From Ignavibacteriota bacterium (GTDB lineage: Bacteria; Bacteroidota; Ignavibacteria; Ignavibacteriales; Melioribacteraceae), in the NCBI GenBank assembly GCA_002698995.1, contig PAAX01000019.1:124001-188000 (forward strand): 64,000 nt of DNA, in the 5' to 3' direction. Below are positions 56,114 through 64,000 of this stretch, piece by piece. The notes under the pieces were generated by a model. The model was not told where the DNA came from. It saw only the letters and a program-made list of their open reading frames with translations, and made no database searches. Every line of letters begins with the position of its first letter. The stretch's first letter is position 1. The translations under genes and the position numbers were made by a program.

Positions 56114-56800
56114 TCACTTGACTAACAACATTTTTCTAGTACTAATAAATTCATTTGTTTTTAGAGTATAAAAGTAAATGCCGCTTGAAAGGTTTTCTGC
56201 GTTAAAGTTTATTTTATATGAACCGTTTGACATTTCTGTATTAACTAATTCAGCAACTTCTTTTCCAAGTACGTCATAAACTTTTAATGAAACATTCGTC
56301 TGCTTTGGAATTGAGAAATTTATTGTTGTACTTGGATTAAAGGGATTTGGATAGTTTTGAGAAAGTAAAAAGTTTTGTGGTATTTCATTTAAAGATTCTA
56401 CATCAGTAGTTATTCCAAAATGAGATAATTTAATTCTGCTAATTACTGAATCCGCATGTGATACAAATAAATAAGTATCATTAGAAGTTATATCATCTAT
56501 TCTAGTGGAATAAATATCTTCGTTTGTATTTGTCCATACATTATTAGTTGATTGATTGCGATAAGAAATTGCTCTTCCTTGTGAACCGAAAAAGCTGACA
56601 AATTCTGTTTCACCAACTTGATGAATACTATATGCATTCACATTTATAAAATTAGGATCGAGTTCAAAGCTATTACCATAATCATTAGAATGAAATATAC
56701 CGCTTTCACCTGAACTGTAGAATTTTGCAATTGTAATATTCGAACCTGATTTGTTTACTGAAAAATCTCGAATGGAATTTCCAGTGAATAGTTTACTCAT
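56114..56800 (-). CDS. C-terminal part of a split secreted propeller protein with T9SS sorting domain
   Basis: This 228 aa frame starts at an internal ATG and has no signal peptide. Its first half continues BNR-like repeats (SGIFHSNDYGNSFELD). It ends in a Por sorting domain (LSQNYPNPFNPSTTINFSIPK to KMLLVK). It is in the same frame as the gene just upstream (56831-57406) and separated from it by one TAA codon and ten sense codons. It is therefore almost certainly the 3' half of one gene of 430 codons. If the TAA is real, this part lacks an export signal. Confidence 0.8.
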   Translation of the reverse strand: MSKLFTGNSIRDFSVNKSGSNITIAKFYSSGESGIFHSNDYGNSFELDPNFINVNAYSIHQVGETEFVSFFGSQGRAISYRNQSTNNVWTNTNEDIYSTRIDDITSNDTYLFVSHADSVISRIKLSHFGITTDVESLNEIPQNFLLSQNYPNPFNPSTTINFSIPKQTNVSLKVYDVLGKEVAELVNTEMSNGSYKINFNAENLSSGIYFYTLKTNEFISTRKMLLVK

Positions 56801-56830
56801 TGAAAATTCATCAAATGTTCTTTTTAACTT

Positions 56831-57406
56831 TTATATGTTCATTGGAGTATTTCCGCTCAAAACATAAAGTGTTGAATCGCTTCGCTCAATCTGTCTTATA
56901 ATTGAAAGTTCCAATTGCAAGTTCAATGGGAGTTCAAGCATTTCCCAATTATCACCGTTATCATTAGATCTATAGATTGAACCGGTAAAACCGGCATATA
57001 AATAGTCCCCATCCGAGGTTAAAGAATAATTATATTTACTATTTATGCCTTTATTCTTTTTTATCCAGGAAGAACCCAGATCTGAAGAAGCATAAATTCC
57101 GTTATCTGTACCTAAGAAAGTAATTCCATTATGCCATTCAATTGTGTACAGTCCAGTAACAGAATCAGGTAAACTTTGACTTAAATTAGTAAATGAATTA
57201 CCATCATCAGTAGACAATAATATTTGCGTTGGAGGATAACTACCACCCGTTGGACCTGCAAAGACAAATAGATTGTTATTTACAGTAAAAATATTAAAAA
57301 CTCTCGAATCACCATTAACAATCAATTTTTCCCATTGAGCATAAACGGTCGAACTTGTAAATAAACTAATAATAACTAATAGTAATATGTGTTTAGCAGC
57401 TTTCAT
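56831..57406 (-). CDS. N-terminal part of a split secreted propeller protein
   Basis: This 191 aa frame has a signal peptide (HILLLVIISLFTSSTVYAQ). It carries BNR/photosystem-stability-like repeats (ILLSTDDGNSFTNL, GIYASSDLGSSWIKKN, SIYRSNDNGDNWEML). It ends at TAA (56831-56833) after STLYVLSGNTPMNI. The next gene continues the same frame to a T9SS sorting domain, so this is probably the 5' half of a broken or readthrough gene. The regulator-like motif lies 55 bases upstream, and the start is preceded by GAGGGTG. Confidence 0.8.
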   Translation of the reverse strand: MKAAKHILLLVIISLFTSSTVYAQWEKLIVNGDSRVFNIFTVNNNLFVFAGPTGGSYPPTQILLSTDDGNSFTNLSQSLPDSVTGLYTIEWHNGITFLGTDNGIYASSDLGSSWIKKNKGINSKYNYSLTSDGDYLYAGFTGSIYRSNDNGDNWEMLELPLNLQLELSIIRQIERSDSTLYVLSGNTPMNI

Positions 57407-57461
57407 GTCACCCTCTTTTTTTGAAATTTACAACGACATGATATCTCATTATTCAAAATTC

Positions 57462-57485
57462 TTCAATAGCATCGTAATGCGATGT
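57462..57485 (-). promoter_or_regulatory. Copy A of a 24-bp motif upstream of the secreted protein gene
   Basis: On the minus strand it reads ACATCGCATTA, two variable bases (CG) and ATGCTATTGAA. The core dyad is GCAT-N4-ATGC at 57469-57480. It matches copy B (58159-58182) at 22 of 24 bases. It lies between the response regulator gene and the secreted gene, 55 bases before the latter's start. I interpret it as a binding site for the neighbouring NarL-type regulator. Confidence 0.6.
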
Positions 57486-57505
57486 ATGATCTTTTGAATT
57501 AGGAG

Positions 57506-58129
57506 TTAAATTTCGCCGCGAAGTTTCTTTGTAATTACTTCACCTTTGGAGTTTACATTTAGTTTTCTGTAAACATTTCTGATATGCTGTCTTACTGTAT
57601 CGAGAGAAATATCATATTTATCGGCAATCATTTTATAACTTAATCCTTCAACTAATGCCAATACAATATCATACTCCCTTTCTGATAGAGGCTTTTCAAG
57701 TTTTTTCTTCGGTTGGAAATACTCAATTACTTTTCTTGCAATTCTCGGCGACATTGGTGAACCGCCGATTGATAAAATACTTAGATAATGTTTAATTTCT
57801 TCTAAAGGAGAATTCTTTAATAAATATCCTGATGCTCCCCCCTGCAGACATTTGAAAATTCTTTCTGCATCATCATGAACAGTTAACATAACAACATCAC
57901 TATTAGGAAGTTTATCTTTAATCATTCTTATCGATTCATCACCTTGTCTGCCTGGTAAACCAATATCAGAAAGAATTATATCCGGTGCATTTTCTTCATT
58001 TAATTCTTTAAGAAAAGCTTCTATGGAATTAACACTCATTGTACATCTAAATTCATCTTGATGATTTAAAAATTTATAGAGCATTCCTCTTAATTCTTCA
58101 TCATCTTCAATTATGGCTAAATTTTTCAT
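57506..58129 (-). CDS. NarL/FixJ-family response regulator
   Basis: This 207 aa protein has a receiver domain with acidic pocket residues (LAIIEDDEELRGML), phospho-acceptor Asp55 (DIILSDIGLPGRQG) and conserved Lys in GGASGYLLKNSP. A LuxR-type helix-turn-helix follows at about residues 148-200 (PLSEREYDIVLALVEGLSYKMIADKYDISLDTVRQHIRNVYRKLNVNSKGEVITK). It follows the sensor kinase gene with a 62-base gap that contains copy B of the motif and a TATAAT sequence, so it probably has its own regulated promoter. Confidence 0.95.
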   Translation of the reverse strand: MKNLAIIEDDEELRGMLYKFLNHQDEFRCTMSVNSIEAFLKELNEENAPDIILSDIGLPGRQGDESIRMIKDKLPNSDVVMLTVHDDAERIFKCLQGGASGYLLKNSPLEEIKHYLSILSIGGSPMSPRIARKVIEYFQPKKKLEKPLSEREYDIVLALVEGLSYKMIADKYDISLDTVRQHIRNVYRKLNVNSKGEVITKKLRGEI

Positions 58130-58158
58130 GGTATAAAATTCTAATACATTATAATACT

Positions 58159-58182
58159 TTCAATAGCATTTTAATGCGATGT
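58159..58182 (-). promoter_or_regulatory. Copy B of the 24-bp motif, upstream of the response regulator gene
   Basis: On the minus strand it reads ACATCGCATTA, two variable bases (AA) and ATGCTATTGAA. The dyad GCAT-N4-ATGC is at 58166-58177. TATAAT (58148-58153) begins 5 bases further downstream, so the motif lies where a -35 box would be. This is the layout expected for an activator site. It begins 29 bases before the regulator's ATG, which suggests autoregulation. Confidence 0.6.
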
Positions 58183-58191
58183 TATCTCCCA

Positions 58192-61100
58192 TTATTTAAT
58201 AGGTGGAGCAGAAAGAACAATTTTAAATCCGTTTTCTTTAACATATTCCACCTTACCCTTTATTTTTTCTGCACGCATTTCAATATTTTTTAAACCTTGC
58301 CCGGTGCTAAATTCTTTTTGATAATAATTATTGCCGTTATCACTTATTATTAATTCAAGTTTTTCTGTTGAATTACATAAATAGATTTTTGCTGAATCAG
58401 CATTTGAATGTTTGGTAATATTGTGAACAGCTTCTTTAATTATTAGATAAATATTCTGTCGTACTTCCAAGGGAACTTTTAAATCACTAATAAGACCGGT
58501 TATTTCAAAATCAACTTTTATATTTTTTTCAACCAACATAGAGAAAACAGTATCTTTAATTTTATTGATTAGGTTTTCTGCATTATCGTTTCTGGAATCT
58601 ATTGCCCAGACAATATCCTGCATAGTAGAAACAGCATCAATCGCCTGTTCGGATATTCTTTTCAAATTATTAGATTCTTTTTCTCCGTTTATCTGCATTT
58701 CGAGCATTTGAGCCCGCATTGAAACTTTAGTTAATGTTGACCCAACTTCATCATGAAGATCACTGGCAATTTTTAACCGTAATTTTTCCATCTCAATAAT
58801 TTTGTTAATCTTTATTCTGTAAAATGAATAAATAATTGAAGAAATAAGTAAAACCATCAAAGTATAAAACCACCAAGTCTGCCAAAACGGTGGATTAATA
58901 ATTAAATCCAAAACTCTGCTGTTGTTTATGTTTGGTTGATTATTTTCAGCAGTAGTTACAATAAACCTGTATTCACCTGGAGATAGATTTGTGTAGGTAG
59001 CAAATCTCCTTTTATAATCAGTAAAAAACCAGTTATCATCAAAACCTTCAAGTTTATAAGCATAAGTAACTTTTTTTGGATTAGCCGGATTTACAGATGC
59101 AAATTCGAATTCTATAAAATTATCTTTGTAACTCAATACCATCTTATCTAAAACTTCCAAATTTTTTGGAAGTATTGGATTTGATCCGGGCGATACTTCT
59201 TTATTCATCAACTTAAATTTTCTTAGCATAAGATTATGTTCGGTAGAAAGCTCCAACAAAGAATCAGGATTAAAAATCGTAAGTCCTTCGTTTCCTCCGA
59301 ATATTATTAAATTAGATTGCAGTTTAATAAACGAATTCTGCCAAAATTCATTATTGGGAAGCCCATCTTCTAAATAATATGAAGTAATTCTTTCATCGGC
59401 ATCTATCAAAAACAGTCCGTTATTACTACTTACAAATTTATTCTTATTATTATCTTCAATTATTCCATAGTAGCTTAACTGTGAGTATTTATCATTTGAT
59501 AAATAAGTTACAATAGAATCATTAGTTGAATTAAACTTTACCACACCCATTTTGTCTGTAGTAAACCAAAGATTATTATCTGTATCTTCATAAATGCAGT
59601 ACGTTTTTGATAAATCGAACAACTTTTCATTTTTAGGTTTGGTTATAAGATTTTTATTAAAATCATATTTTAAAACTCCATATCCGTTTGTTCCTAACCA
59701 GATATTATTTTTAGAATCCCTAAAAATTGAAATAACTCCAAATTCTGAAGGAAGAGAAAGTGAACTATCATAAATTGGTTCAACTGCAGTGTTGTTCTCT
59801 TTATTATAAATCACTAAACCTTGCAGAAAAGAACCGAATAGAATATTGTCATCGTCAATTTGAAGTGATGAAATAGCTAAAGTTGCCTTTTTATCACCAA
59901 ATTTAGGAAGTCTTTTAACTTTATTATTCTCAATAATTGAGCTTCCTTTATAAAAATGATTTATCCATAATTTATTTTCATTTGTTATTAATAATCCCGC
60001 AATATTATTTGATGCAATTGAATTATTGTTATTCGGATTATTCTCTAAATGCTGTAATAGATTAAAATTCTTATCATATATTGCAACACCTTTATTGAAA
60101 GTACCAATATAAATATTATTTTCAGAATCTTCTACTAATGATATTACATTCTTTGAAGGTAATGAATTAGGATTGTTTTTACTTTCTGATAAAACTTTAA
60201 ATTGATTTTTTGTATTTGATATTTTCAGTAAACCAACTGCATCTGCCCCGAACCATATATTGTTATGGTTATCAATATTAATATCAGTAATAGTTAGGTT
60301 CTTTTCCTCTCCGCTGGATATTTCTTGTAATCTTATTTTTTCAAATCGATCTTCTTGTAAATTATATTTATGAAGCCCGGTTTTGCCGGCTGCTAATAAT
60401 TCTTCTTTCTTCTTAGTATTCATTTTGAAAAAATTATTTTCAGATGTGCTTTTATTCTGCAGATTATAGTATGAGAATTTTTTCGAAGAAATGTTATACT
60501 TTATTATTCCTTTTTCTAGTGTAGTAATCCAAATATCACCATTATTATCTGATTTAATTGACGTTATAAAGTCGGCAAATTTTTTATCACTATCATGAAG
60601 AATTTCTATCACTCTATTCTGTAAATTATAAAGATGAATTTCCCCTTTTCTAGAAGCTGAGTATATTATATCATTATAAATAGTAAAGTCTTCATAAAGA
60701 TGATTCTTTATCAGCTCCTTGTATTCAGAAGAATTTGAGAAATCTGTAAATGCCTTTTCTTCATAATTAAATTCAAAAAGCCCTTTTGAAGAAAAGCACC
60801 ATAAATTTCTTTTACTGTCTTCAATAATTCCGTAAATATCTAAATCATCAGTTTTATTGATTCTTATAAAATTATTCTGTTCTCTATTGTATAGGTTCAG
60901 TATTCCTTTAGTTATAATCCATAATCTGTTATCTGAATCTTCAAATAACTTTCCTATTGAGCTGTAAGCTATAGAAGTAGAATCATCTTTATCATTGAAA
61001 TATTGCTCGAAAGAATAACCATCAAATTTGTTTAGTCCATATGCAGTAGAAATCCATAAAAATCCTTCATGATCTTGAAGAATGTGAAATATTGTTACTT

Positions 61101-61200
61101 GCGATAAACCTTCATTGGAAGAAAATACATCGTATCTCAATGGAAATTGCTGCGGTAAAACTAAATTGAGAAATAAAACAAATAAAATGATTCCTTTCAT
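58192..61200 (-). CDS. Propeller-type sensor histidine kinase (Reg_prop/Y_Y_Y/HisKA_3)
   Basis: This 1002 aa protein has a signal peptide (IILFVLFLNLVLPQQ). A long periplasmic seven-bladed propeller region of repeats follows (GFLWISTAYGLNKFDGYSFEQY, NNIWFGADAVGLLKIS, NNIWLGTNGYGVLKYD). A Y_Y_Y domain comes next at about 690-770 (VTYAYKLEGFDDNWFFTDYKRRFATYTNLSPGEYRFIVTT), with one membrane helix at about 775-795. The HisKA_3 phospho-accepting His816 is in SDLHDEVGS, and an HATPase domain ends the protein. It likely senses an extracellular or periplasmic compound and phosphorylates the downstream NarL-type regulator. Confidence 0.93.
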   Translation of the reverse strand: MKGIILFVLFLNLVLPQQFPLRYDVFSSNEGLSQVTIFHILQDHEGFLWISTAYGLNKFDGYSFEQYFNDKDDSTSIAYSSIGKLFEDSDNRLWIITKGILNLYNREQNNFIRINKTDDLDIYGIIEDSKRNLWCFSSKGLFEFNYEEKAFTDFSNSSEYKELIKNHLYEDFTIYNDIIYSASRKGEIHLYNLQNRVIEILHDSDKKFADFITSIKSDNNGDIWITTLEKGIIKYNISSKKFSYYNLQNKSTSENNFFKMNTKKKEELLAAGKTGLHKYNLQEDRFEKIRLQEISSGEEKNLTITDINIDNHNNIWFGADAVGLLKISNTKNQFKVLSESKNNPNSLPSKNVISLVEDSENNIYIGTFNKGVAIYDKNFNLLQHLENNPNNNNSIASNNIAGLLITNENKLWINHFYKGSSIIENNKVKRLPKFGDKKATLAISSLQIDDDNILFGSFLQGLVIYNKENNTAVEPIYDSSLSLPSEFGVISIFRDSKNNIWLGTNGYGVLKYDFNKNLITKPKNEKLFDLSKTYCIYEDTDNNLWFTTDKMGVVKFNSTNDSIVTYLSNDKYSQLSYYGIIEDNNKNKFVSSNNGLFLIDADERITSYYLEDGLPNNEFWQNSFIKLQSNLIIFGGNEGLTIFNPDSLLELSTEHNLMLRKFKLMNKEVSPGSNPILPKNLEVLDKMVLSYKDNFIEFEFASVNPANPKKVTYAYKLEGFDDNWFFTDYKRRFATYTNLSPGEYRFIVTTAENNQPNINNSRVLDLIINPPFWQTWWFYTLMVLLISSIIYSFYRIKINKIIEMEKLRLKIASDLHDEVGSTLTKVSMRAQMLEMQINGEKESNNLKRISEQAIDAVSTMQDIVWAIDSRNDNAENLINKIKDTVFSMLVEKNIKVDFEITGLISDLKVPLEVRQNIYLIIKEAVHNITKHSNADSAKIYLCNSTEKLELIISDNGNNYYQKEFSTGQGLKNIEMRAEKIKGKVEYVKENGFKIVLSAPPIK

Positions 61201-61312
61201 ACACCCTCAAATCAATATTTCGAAATCAGTTATCTTTATTATTTGCAAAAACAATTAGAATATCTTTAAAATTCTGTAATGAATAAAAGTGAATATAATA
61301 TTTTTTATAAAG

Positions 61313-61343
61313 TTGACAATAAAAATAAATCGTTAATTATAAT
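61313..61343 (+). promoter_or_regulatory. Candidate sigma-70-like promoter for the TPR kinase gene
   Basis: TTGACA at 61313-61318 and TATAAT at 61338-61343 are exact consensus hexamers. The 19-base spacer is longer than the usual 17. They face the plus-strand kinase gene that starts at 61457, leaving a leader of about 105 bases. In AT-rich DNA a chance match is plausible. Confidence 0.3.
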
Positions 61344-61456
61344 GTGGAATCGAAGCAAAAGCTTTAATAAGTACTAATATTTGGTAAAGTTTTTCCGATT
61401 ATTATTATAATTATTCTTGAAATTATTTAACACTTTAATTTTTTATTCACATTGTT

Positions 61457-63496
61457 ATGATTAGATTTTTATTAATATTCATCCTCATTATAGTTAATTC
61501 CGTCAAGGGATACGAAGGACTTGACAGTATTGCTATAAATAGAATAAATGCATTAAAAGAACTTAATGAAAAAGAATTTGTAGATTCTGTGCAAAGTCTT
61601 TGGACTTATTTTAACAACTACAACATTTATCATTCACCTGATATATCCGATGCAATTATAACTATTGCTAAATCTAAAAGTGAAGAAGCATATTATCAAT
61701 CAATAATTCATTTTTGGTATACAAATAGAAATAGACAAAGATTGTTGGATTCTGCAATCACTATCCTCAAAAAGAGAAATGAGCCTGAGAAATTAGCTGA
61801 TCTATATGTTTCAAAAAGCTACGGTTTTAGAGAGAATGAATTGTATGATTCTTCAATGGTATATATAATTAAGGCAAGAAAGATTTATGAGCAATTAGGA
61901 AATAAGTTTTCGCTTGTTGGTGTTTACCACACATTAGGAGATTTGTACTACACTGCAGAATTATTATATAAATCAGAGTACTACTACAATAAGGCTTTAC
62001 AGCTAAAAAGTAAAACTGCTGACTGGGAATTATGGCGCGAACTTGTTATTCAAAATAATCTCGGATTAATAGAAATTGCTAAAGGAGATTACAATAAAGC
62101 AGAAGAATATTTTAATAAGAGCAGGCAATTTAGAGAAGCTAGATTAGGTGATATTAATTCTCAAAATTCTCATGCCTATATTTTAAGAAAACTATTAGAT
62201 ATATCGATAAGAAAAAATGATTATAAAAAAGCGGCTGATCTAATAAAATCTCTTTCTAATTATTCAGCAAATAATTTTATTGAGTCTGGTGAAAGAGCTG
62301 CAATTAACAATCTAATTGCAAGTTATTATTTTAGAAATAATGATATTAACAAAGCAAAATTTCATAACAATAAAGCAGATTCACTTGCTCTTGAAAAAGA
62401 AATTGCTTCAAAAGATAAATTAAATATATATAAGCTTTTTGCTGAGATTGCCTATAAAGAAAAAGATTATAAAATTGCCGGTGATTATTTATTAAGAGTA
62501 GTCACCTTAAAAGATTCTATAAATCAAGTTAATAGAGCAGCAAATTATTTACAAATTTTAGCCGAAGATGATTTTGAAAAATTTACTCATGAATTGGAAT
62601 TAAATAAAAAAGAATTAGAAGCACTAACAATAATCGGAATTCTTATTTCAATTCTTCTTCTAATATTAACAATCTTTTACTTTTATAAAATCAAACAGAA
62701 CAAAAAACTAACGAAAAAGAATATCGAAATTGAACGGCAGAAAGATTTATTAGAAGTACAAAAAAATGAACTCGATAAAATAAATAATGAACTTAAGCAG
62801 TTGTACGATGAAAGAAATAAATTCTTTTCTATTATTGCACATGATTTAAGAAGGCCCTTTACAGGAATTCTTGGTTATCTTGATATTTTAGTAAAGGAAT
62901 ATGATTCAATAGAGGAAAACGAAAAGAAAGAATTTATAGATCAACTTCATTCAACTACATATTCACTCCATCATTTATTGGAAAATTTACTTAACTGGGC
63001 TTCTATACAAAGGAAAACTATTAGAAATAATCCGCAGAAAATTAAAATCATAAATTCGCTTAATCGGACAATTTTAATATTTACAGAAAATTTAAGAAGA
63101 AAAGAAATCGAAATTGTTGCTACCGATTTTAATGATTATGAAGTATTAGTTGATGAGAATCATCTCGATTTGATTTTTAGAAACCTGCTCTCAAATGCAA
63201 TTAAATTTTCTTATAGAAAAAGTAAAATCGAAATCGGTTCATGCAGAATCGATAATAGTTTTGTTATGATTTATATAAAAGATTACGGTACCGGAATTTC
63301 ACAAGAAAATATTGAAAGATTATTCAAAACCAATCAGCAAATTGAATCTAATAAAGGAACTGAAAATGAAAGAAGTTCCGGACTAGGATTGACTTTATGC
63401 AGAGATTTTATTGAAACAATGGGTGGTACTCTTTCAATCGAATCTGAGCTTAATAACGGAAGTAAATTTATTTTTACAATTCCCGCAGCAGATTAA
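61457..63496 (+). CDS. TPR-repeat sensor histidine kinase
   Basis: This 679 aa protein has a signal sequence (FLLIFILIIVNSVKG). A periplasmic TPR-like region of about 300 residues follows (LADLYVSKSYGFRENELYDSSMVYIIKARKIYEQLG, VYHTLGDLYYTAELLYKSEYYYNKALQL). A membrane helix at about 390-410 (LTIIGILISILLLILTIFYFY) and a coiled-coil linker come next. A HisKA domain has His462 in FFSIIAHDLRRPFTG. The HATPase domain has FRNLLSNAIKF, IKDYGTGIS and SGLGLTLCRDFIE. No receiver gene is adjacent on the right. It is divergent from the propeller kinase across a 256-base gap. Confidence 0.93.
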   Translation: MIRFLLIFILIIVNSVKGYEGLDSIAINRINALKELNEKEFVDSVQSLWTYFNNYNIYHSPDISDAIITIAKSKSEEAYYQSIIHFWYTNRNRQRLLDSAITILKKRNEPEKLADLYVSKSYGFRENELYDSSMVYIIKARKIYEQLGNKFSLVGVYHTLGDLYYTAELLYKSEYYYNKALQLKSKTADWELWRELVIQNNLGLIEIAKGDYNKAEEYFNKSRQFREARLGDINSQNSHAYILRKLLDISIRKNDYKKAADLIKSLSNYSANNFIESGERAAINNLIASYYFRNNDINKAKFHNNKADSLALEKEIASKDKLNIYKLFAEIAYKEKDYKIAGDYLLRVVTLKDSINQVNRAANYLQILAEDDFEKFTHELELNKKELEALTIIGILISILLLILTIFYFYKIKQNKKLTKKNIEIERQKDLLEVQKNELDKINNELKQLYDERNKFFSIIAHDLRRPFTGILGYLDILVKEYDSIEENEKKEFIDQLHSTTYSLHHLLENLLNWASIQRKTIRNNPQKIKIINSLNRTILIFTENLRRKEIEIVATDFNDYEVLVDENHLDLIFRNLLSNAIKFSYRKSKIEIGSCRIDNSFVMIYIKDYGTGISQENIERLFKTNQQIESNKGTENERSSGLGLTLCRDFIETMGGTLSIESELNNGSKFIFTIPAAD

Positions 63497-63525
63497 CATC
63501 AGCAAATTATAATAAATCAAAATTA

Positions 63526-63547
63526 GGGATGCAAAAATATGCATCCC
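63526..63547. terminator. Hairpin between convergent kinase and lipoprotein genes
   Basis: GGGATGCA at 63526-63533 pairs with TGCATCCC at 63540-63547 around AAAATA. It lies 29 bases after the kinase stop and 23 bases from the lipoprotein gene end. On the minus strand the stem is followed by TAATTTTGATTTATT, so it best fits as the terminator of the lipoprotein gene. Confidence 0.65.
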
Positions 63548-63570
63548 CAAATTACTGATTATCAAATGAT

Positions 63571-63903
63571 TTATTCAAATAATTCATTTTCGTTCGATTT
63601 TTCAATTGCAATTATAAAATCTAATTTTGCTAATTCATTAATTGACTTAAGTCTTCCCTTTCCGGTAAAAATGTTCTTAATAACAGATTCGATTTTTATT
63701 CCGGTCTCTTCAATTTTCTTTCTCTCTAAATCCGTTATTTGCTCCTTAACTTTAGCTAAGAAATTATATTCTACAGAATCGGAAATTTCATCTGAATTAT
63801 TAATTTCAGCTCTTAAAATAGGATCAATCTTATATTGATAATCATTATTCATAGTACCGCAGCCGCTTATTAGAATTACTAACATAAATAATAGTCTAAA
63901 CAT
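63571..63903 (-). CDS. Hypothetical lipoprotein
   Basis: This 110 aa protein has a lipoprotein signal (LLFMLVILISGCGTMNND) with Cys15. A short acidic, helical domain rich in Lys, Glu and Ile follows (EINNSDEISDSVEYNFLAKVKEQITDLERKKIEETGI). No known domain is seen. It follows the partial T9SS protein gene by 20 bases in the same direction, so the two may form an operon. Confidence 0.8.
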   Translation of the reverse strand: MFRLLFMLVILISGCGTMNNDYQYKIDPILRAEINNSDEISDSVEYNFLAKVKEQITDLERKKIEETGIKIESVIKNIFTGKGRLKSINELAKLDFIIAIEKSNENELFE

Positions 63904-63923
63904 TTTTTCTCCTAATTGACATA

Positions 63924-64000
63924 CTATTTCAATAACATCATTTTACGAACTTGGTTAAAGCTGCCAGTTTTAATTCTGTAAAAATAAACACCGGACGACA
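63924..64000 (-). CDS. End of a T9SS-sorted protein (cut by window edge)
   Basis: The last 25 codons of a gene entering from the right. The visible frame reads SSGVYFYRIKTGSFNQVRKMMLLK and stops at TAG (63924-63926). This is the terminal strand of a Por-type sorting domain like those of the three other secreted proteins in the window. The rest of the protein and its function are out of view. Confidence 0.9.
   Translation of the reverse strand, partial: SSGVYFYRIKTGSFNQVRKMMLLK

Noticed and set aside
61201-61456. Further copies of the 24-bp motif near the kinases
   Set aside because: No match to the GCAT-N4-ATGC core with its conserved flanks was seen in this intergenic region by eye.

Overview
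This 64 kb window is AT-rich bacterial chromosome. It most likely comes from the Ignavibacteria/Bacteroidota-Chlorobiota group (FCB superphylum). The evidence is four proteins, one of them cut by the window edge, that end in a type IX secretion (Por) sorting domain with the NYPNPFNP signature, plus a propeller/Y_Y_Y-type histidine kinase, an HNH protein, an NADH dehydrogenase operon and a trimeric PNP typical of such genomes. Shine-Dalgarno-like sites are present at some starts but are often weak. No rRNA, tRNA, CRISPR array, phage or insertion sequence was seen; this is ordinary core chromosome with a more accessory stretch at about 52-64 kb.

Layout. 1-3457 (minus): a tetR-tolC-adaptor-RND drug efflux operon whose RND pump runs off the left edge. 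3606-6344: a terminator, a TonB-family protein, VanZ-like and the NAD(P)HX repair enzyme. 6366-15141 (minus): asnS-nuoJ-nuoK-nuoL-nuoM-nhaD-orf-nuoN, the membrane arm of complex I with a sodium/proton antiporter and an unknown gene inserted. 15249-26631 (minus): housekeeping genes (Ppx/GppA, a GT9 transferase, deoxynucleoside kinase, folK-folB, HNH, mnmA, acpS, ggt, an MCE protein, a CNNM/CorC protein, ssb). 26702-32018 (minus): two large secreted proteases carrying T9SS sorting domains.

32064-36324 (plus): a GT2 transferase followed by a compact nucleoside salvage operon, cdd-tdk-nupC-PNP, which meets rsmE head-on with overlapping stop codons. 36317-49245 (minus): rsmE, a small Omp85 protein, a CoA-binding protein, gcvP, then the fatty-acid/phospholipid cluster yceD-rpmF-plsX-fabH-fabD-(Cys-rich)-fabG-acpP-fabF-rnc. 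49423-54467 (minus): a CPA1 antiporter, a patatin-like lipase, a TrpF-like protein lacking its catalytic cysteine, and a PepSY-type membrane protein fused to sensor-like loops.

54628-64000: small and hypothetical proteins, a secreted protein split by one in-frame TAA, a NarL-type response regulator and its large propeller sensor kinase, a divergent TPR histidine kinase, a lipoprotein and the end of another T9SS substrate. The most interesting local signal is a 24-bp near-identical motif placed upstream of both the response regulator and the adjacent secreted-protein gene. It looks like the binding site of that regulator. Nothing that I could defend as an entirely new system was found; the best leads are this motif, the split secreted gene, the cysteine-less TrpF, the nhaD insertion in nuo, and the nested inverted repeat between acpP and fabF.
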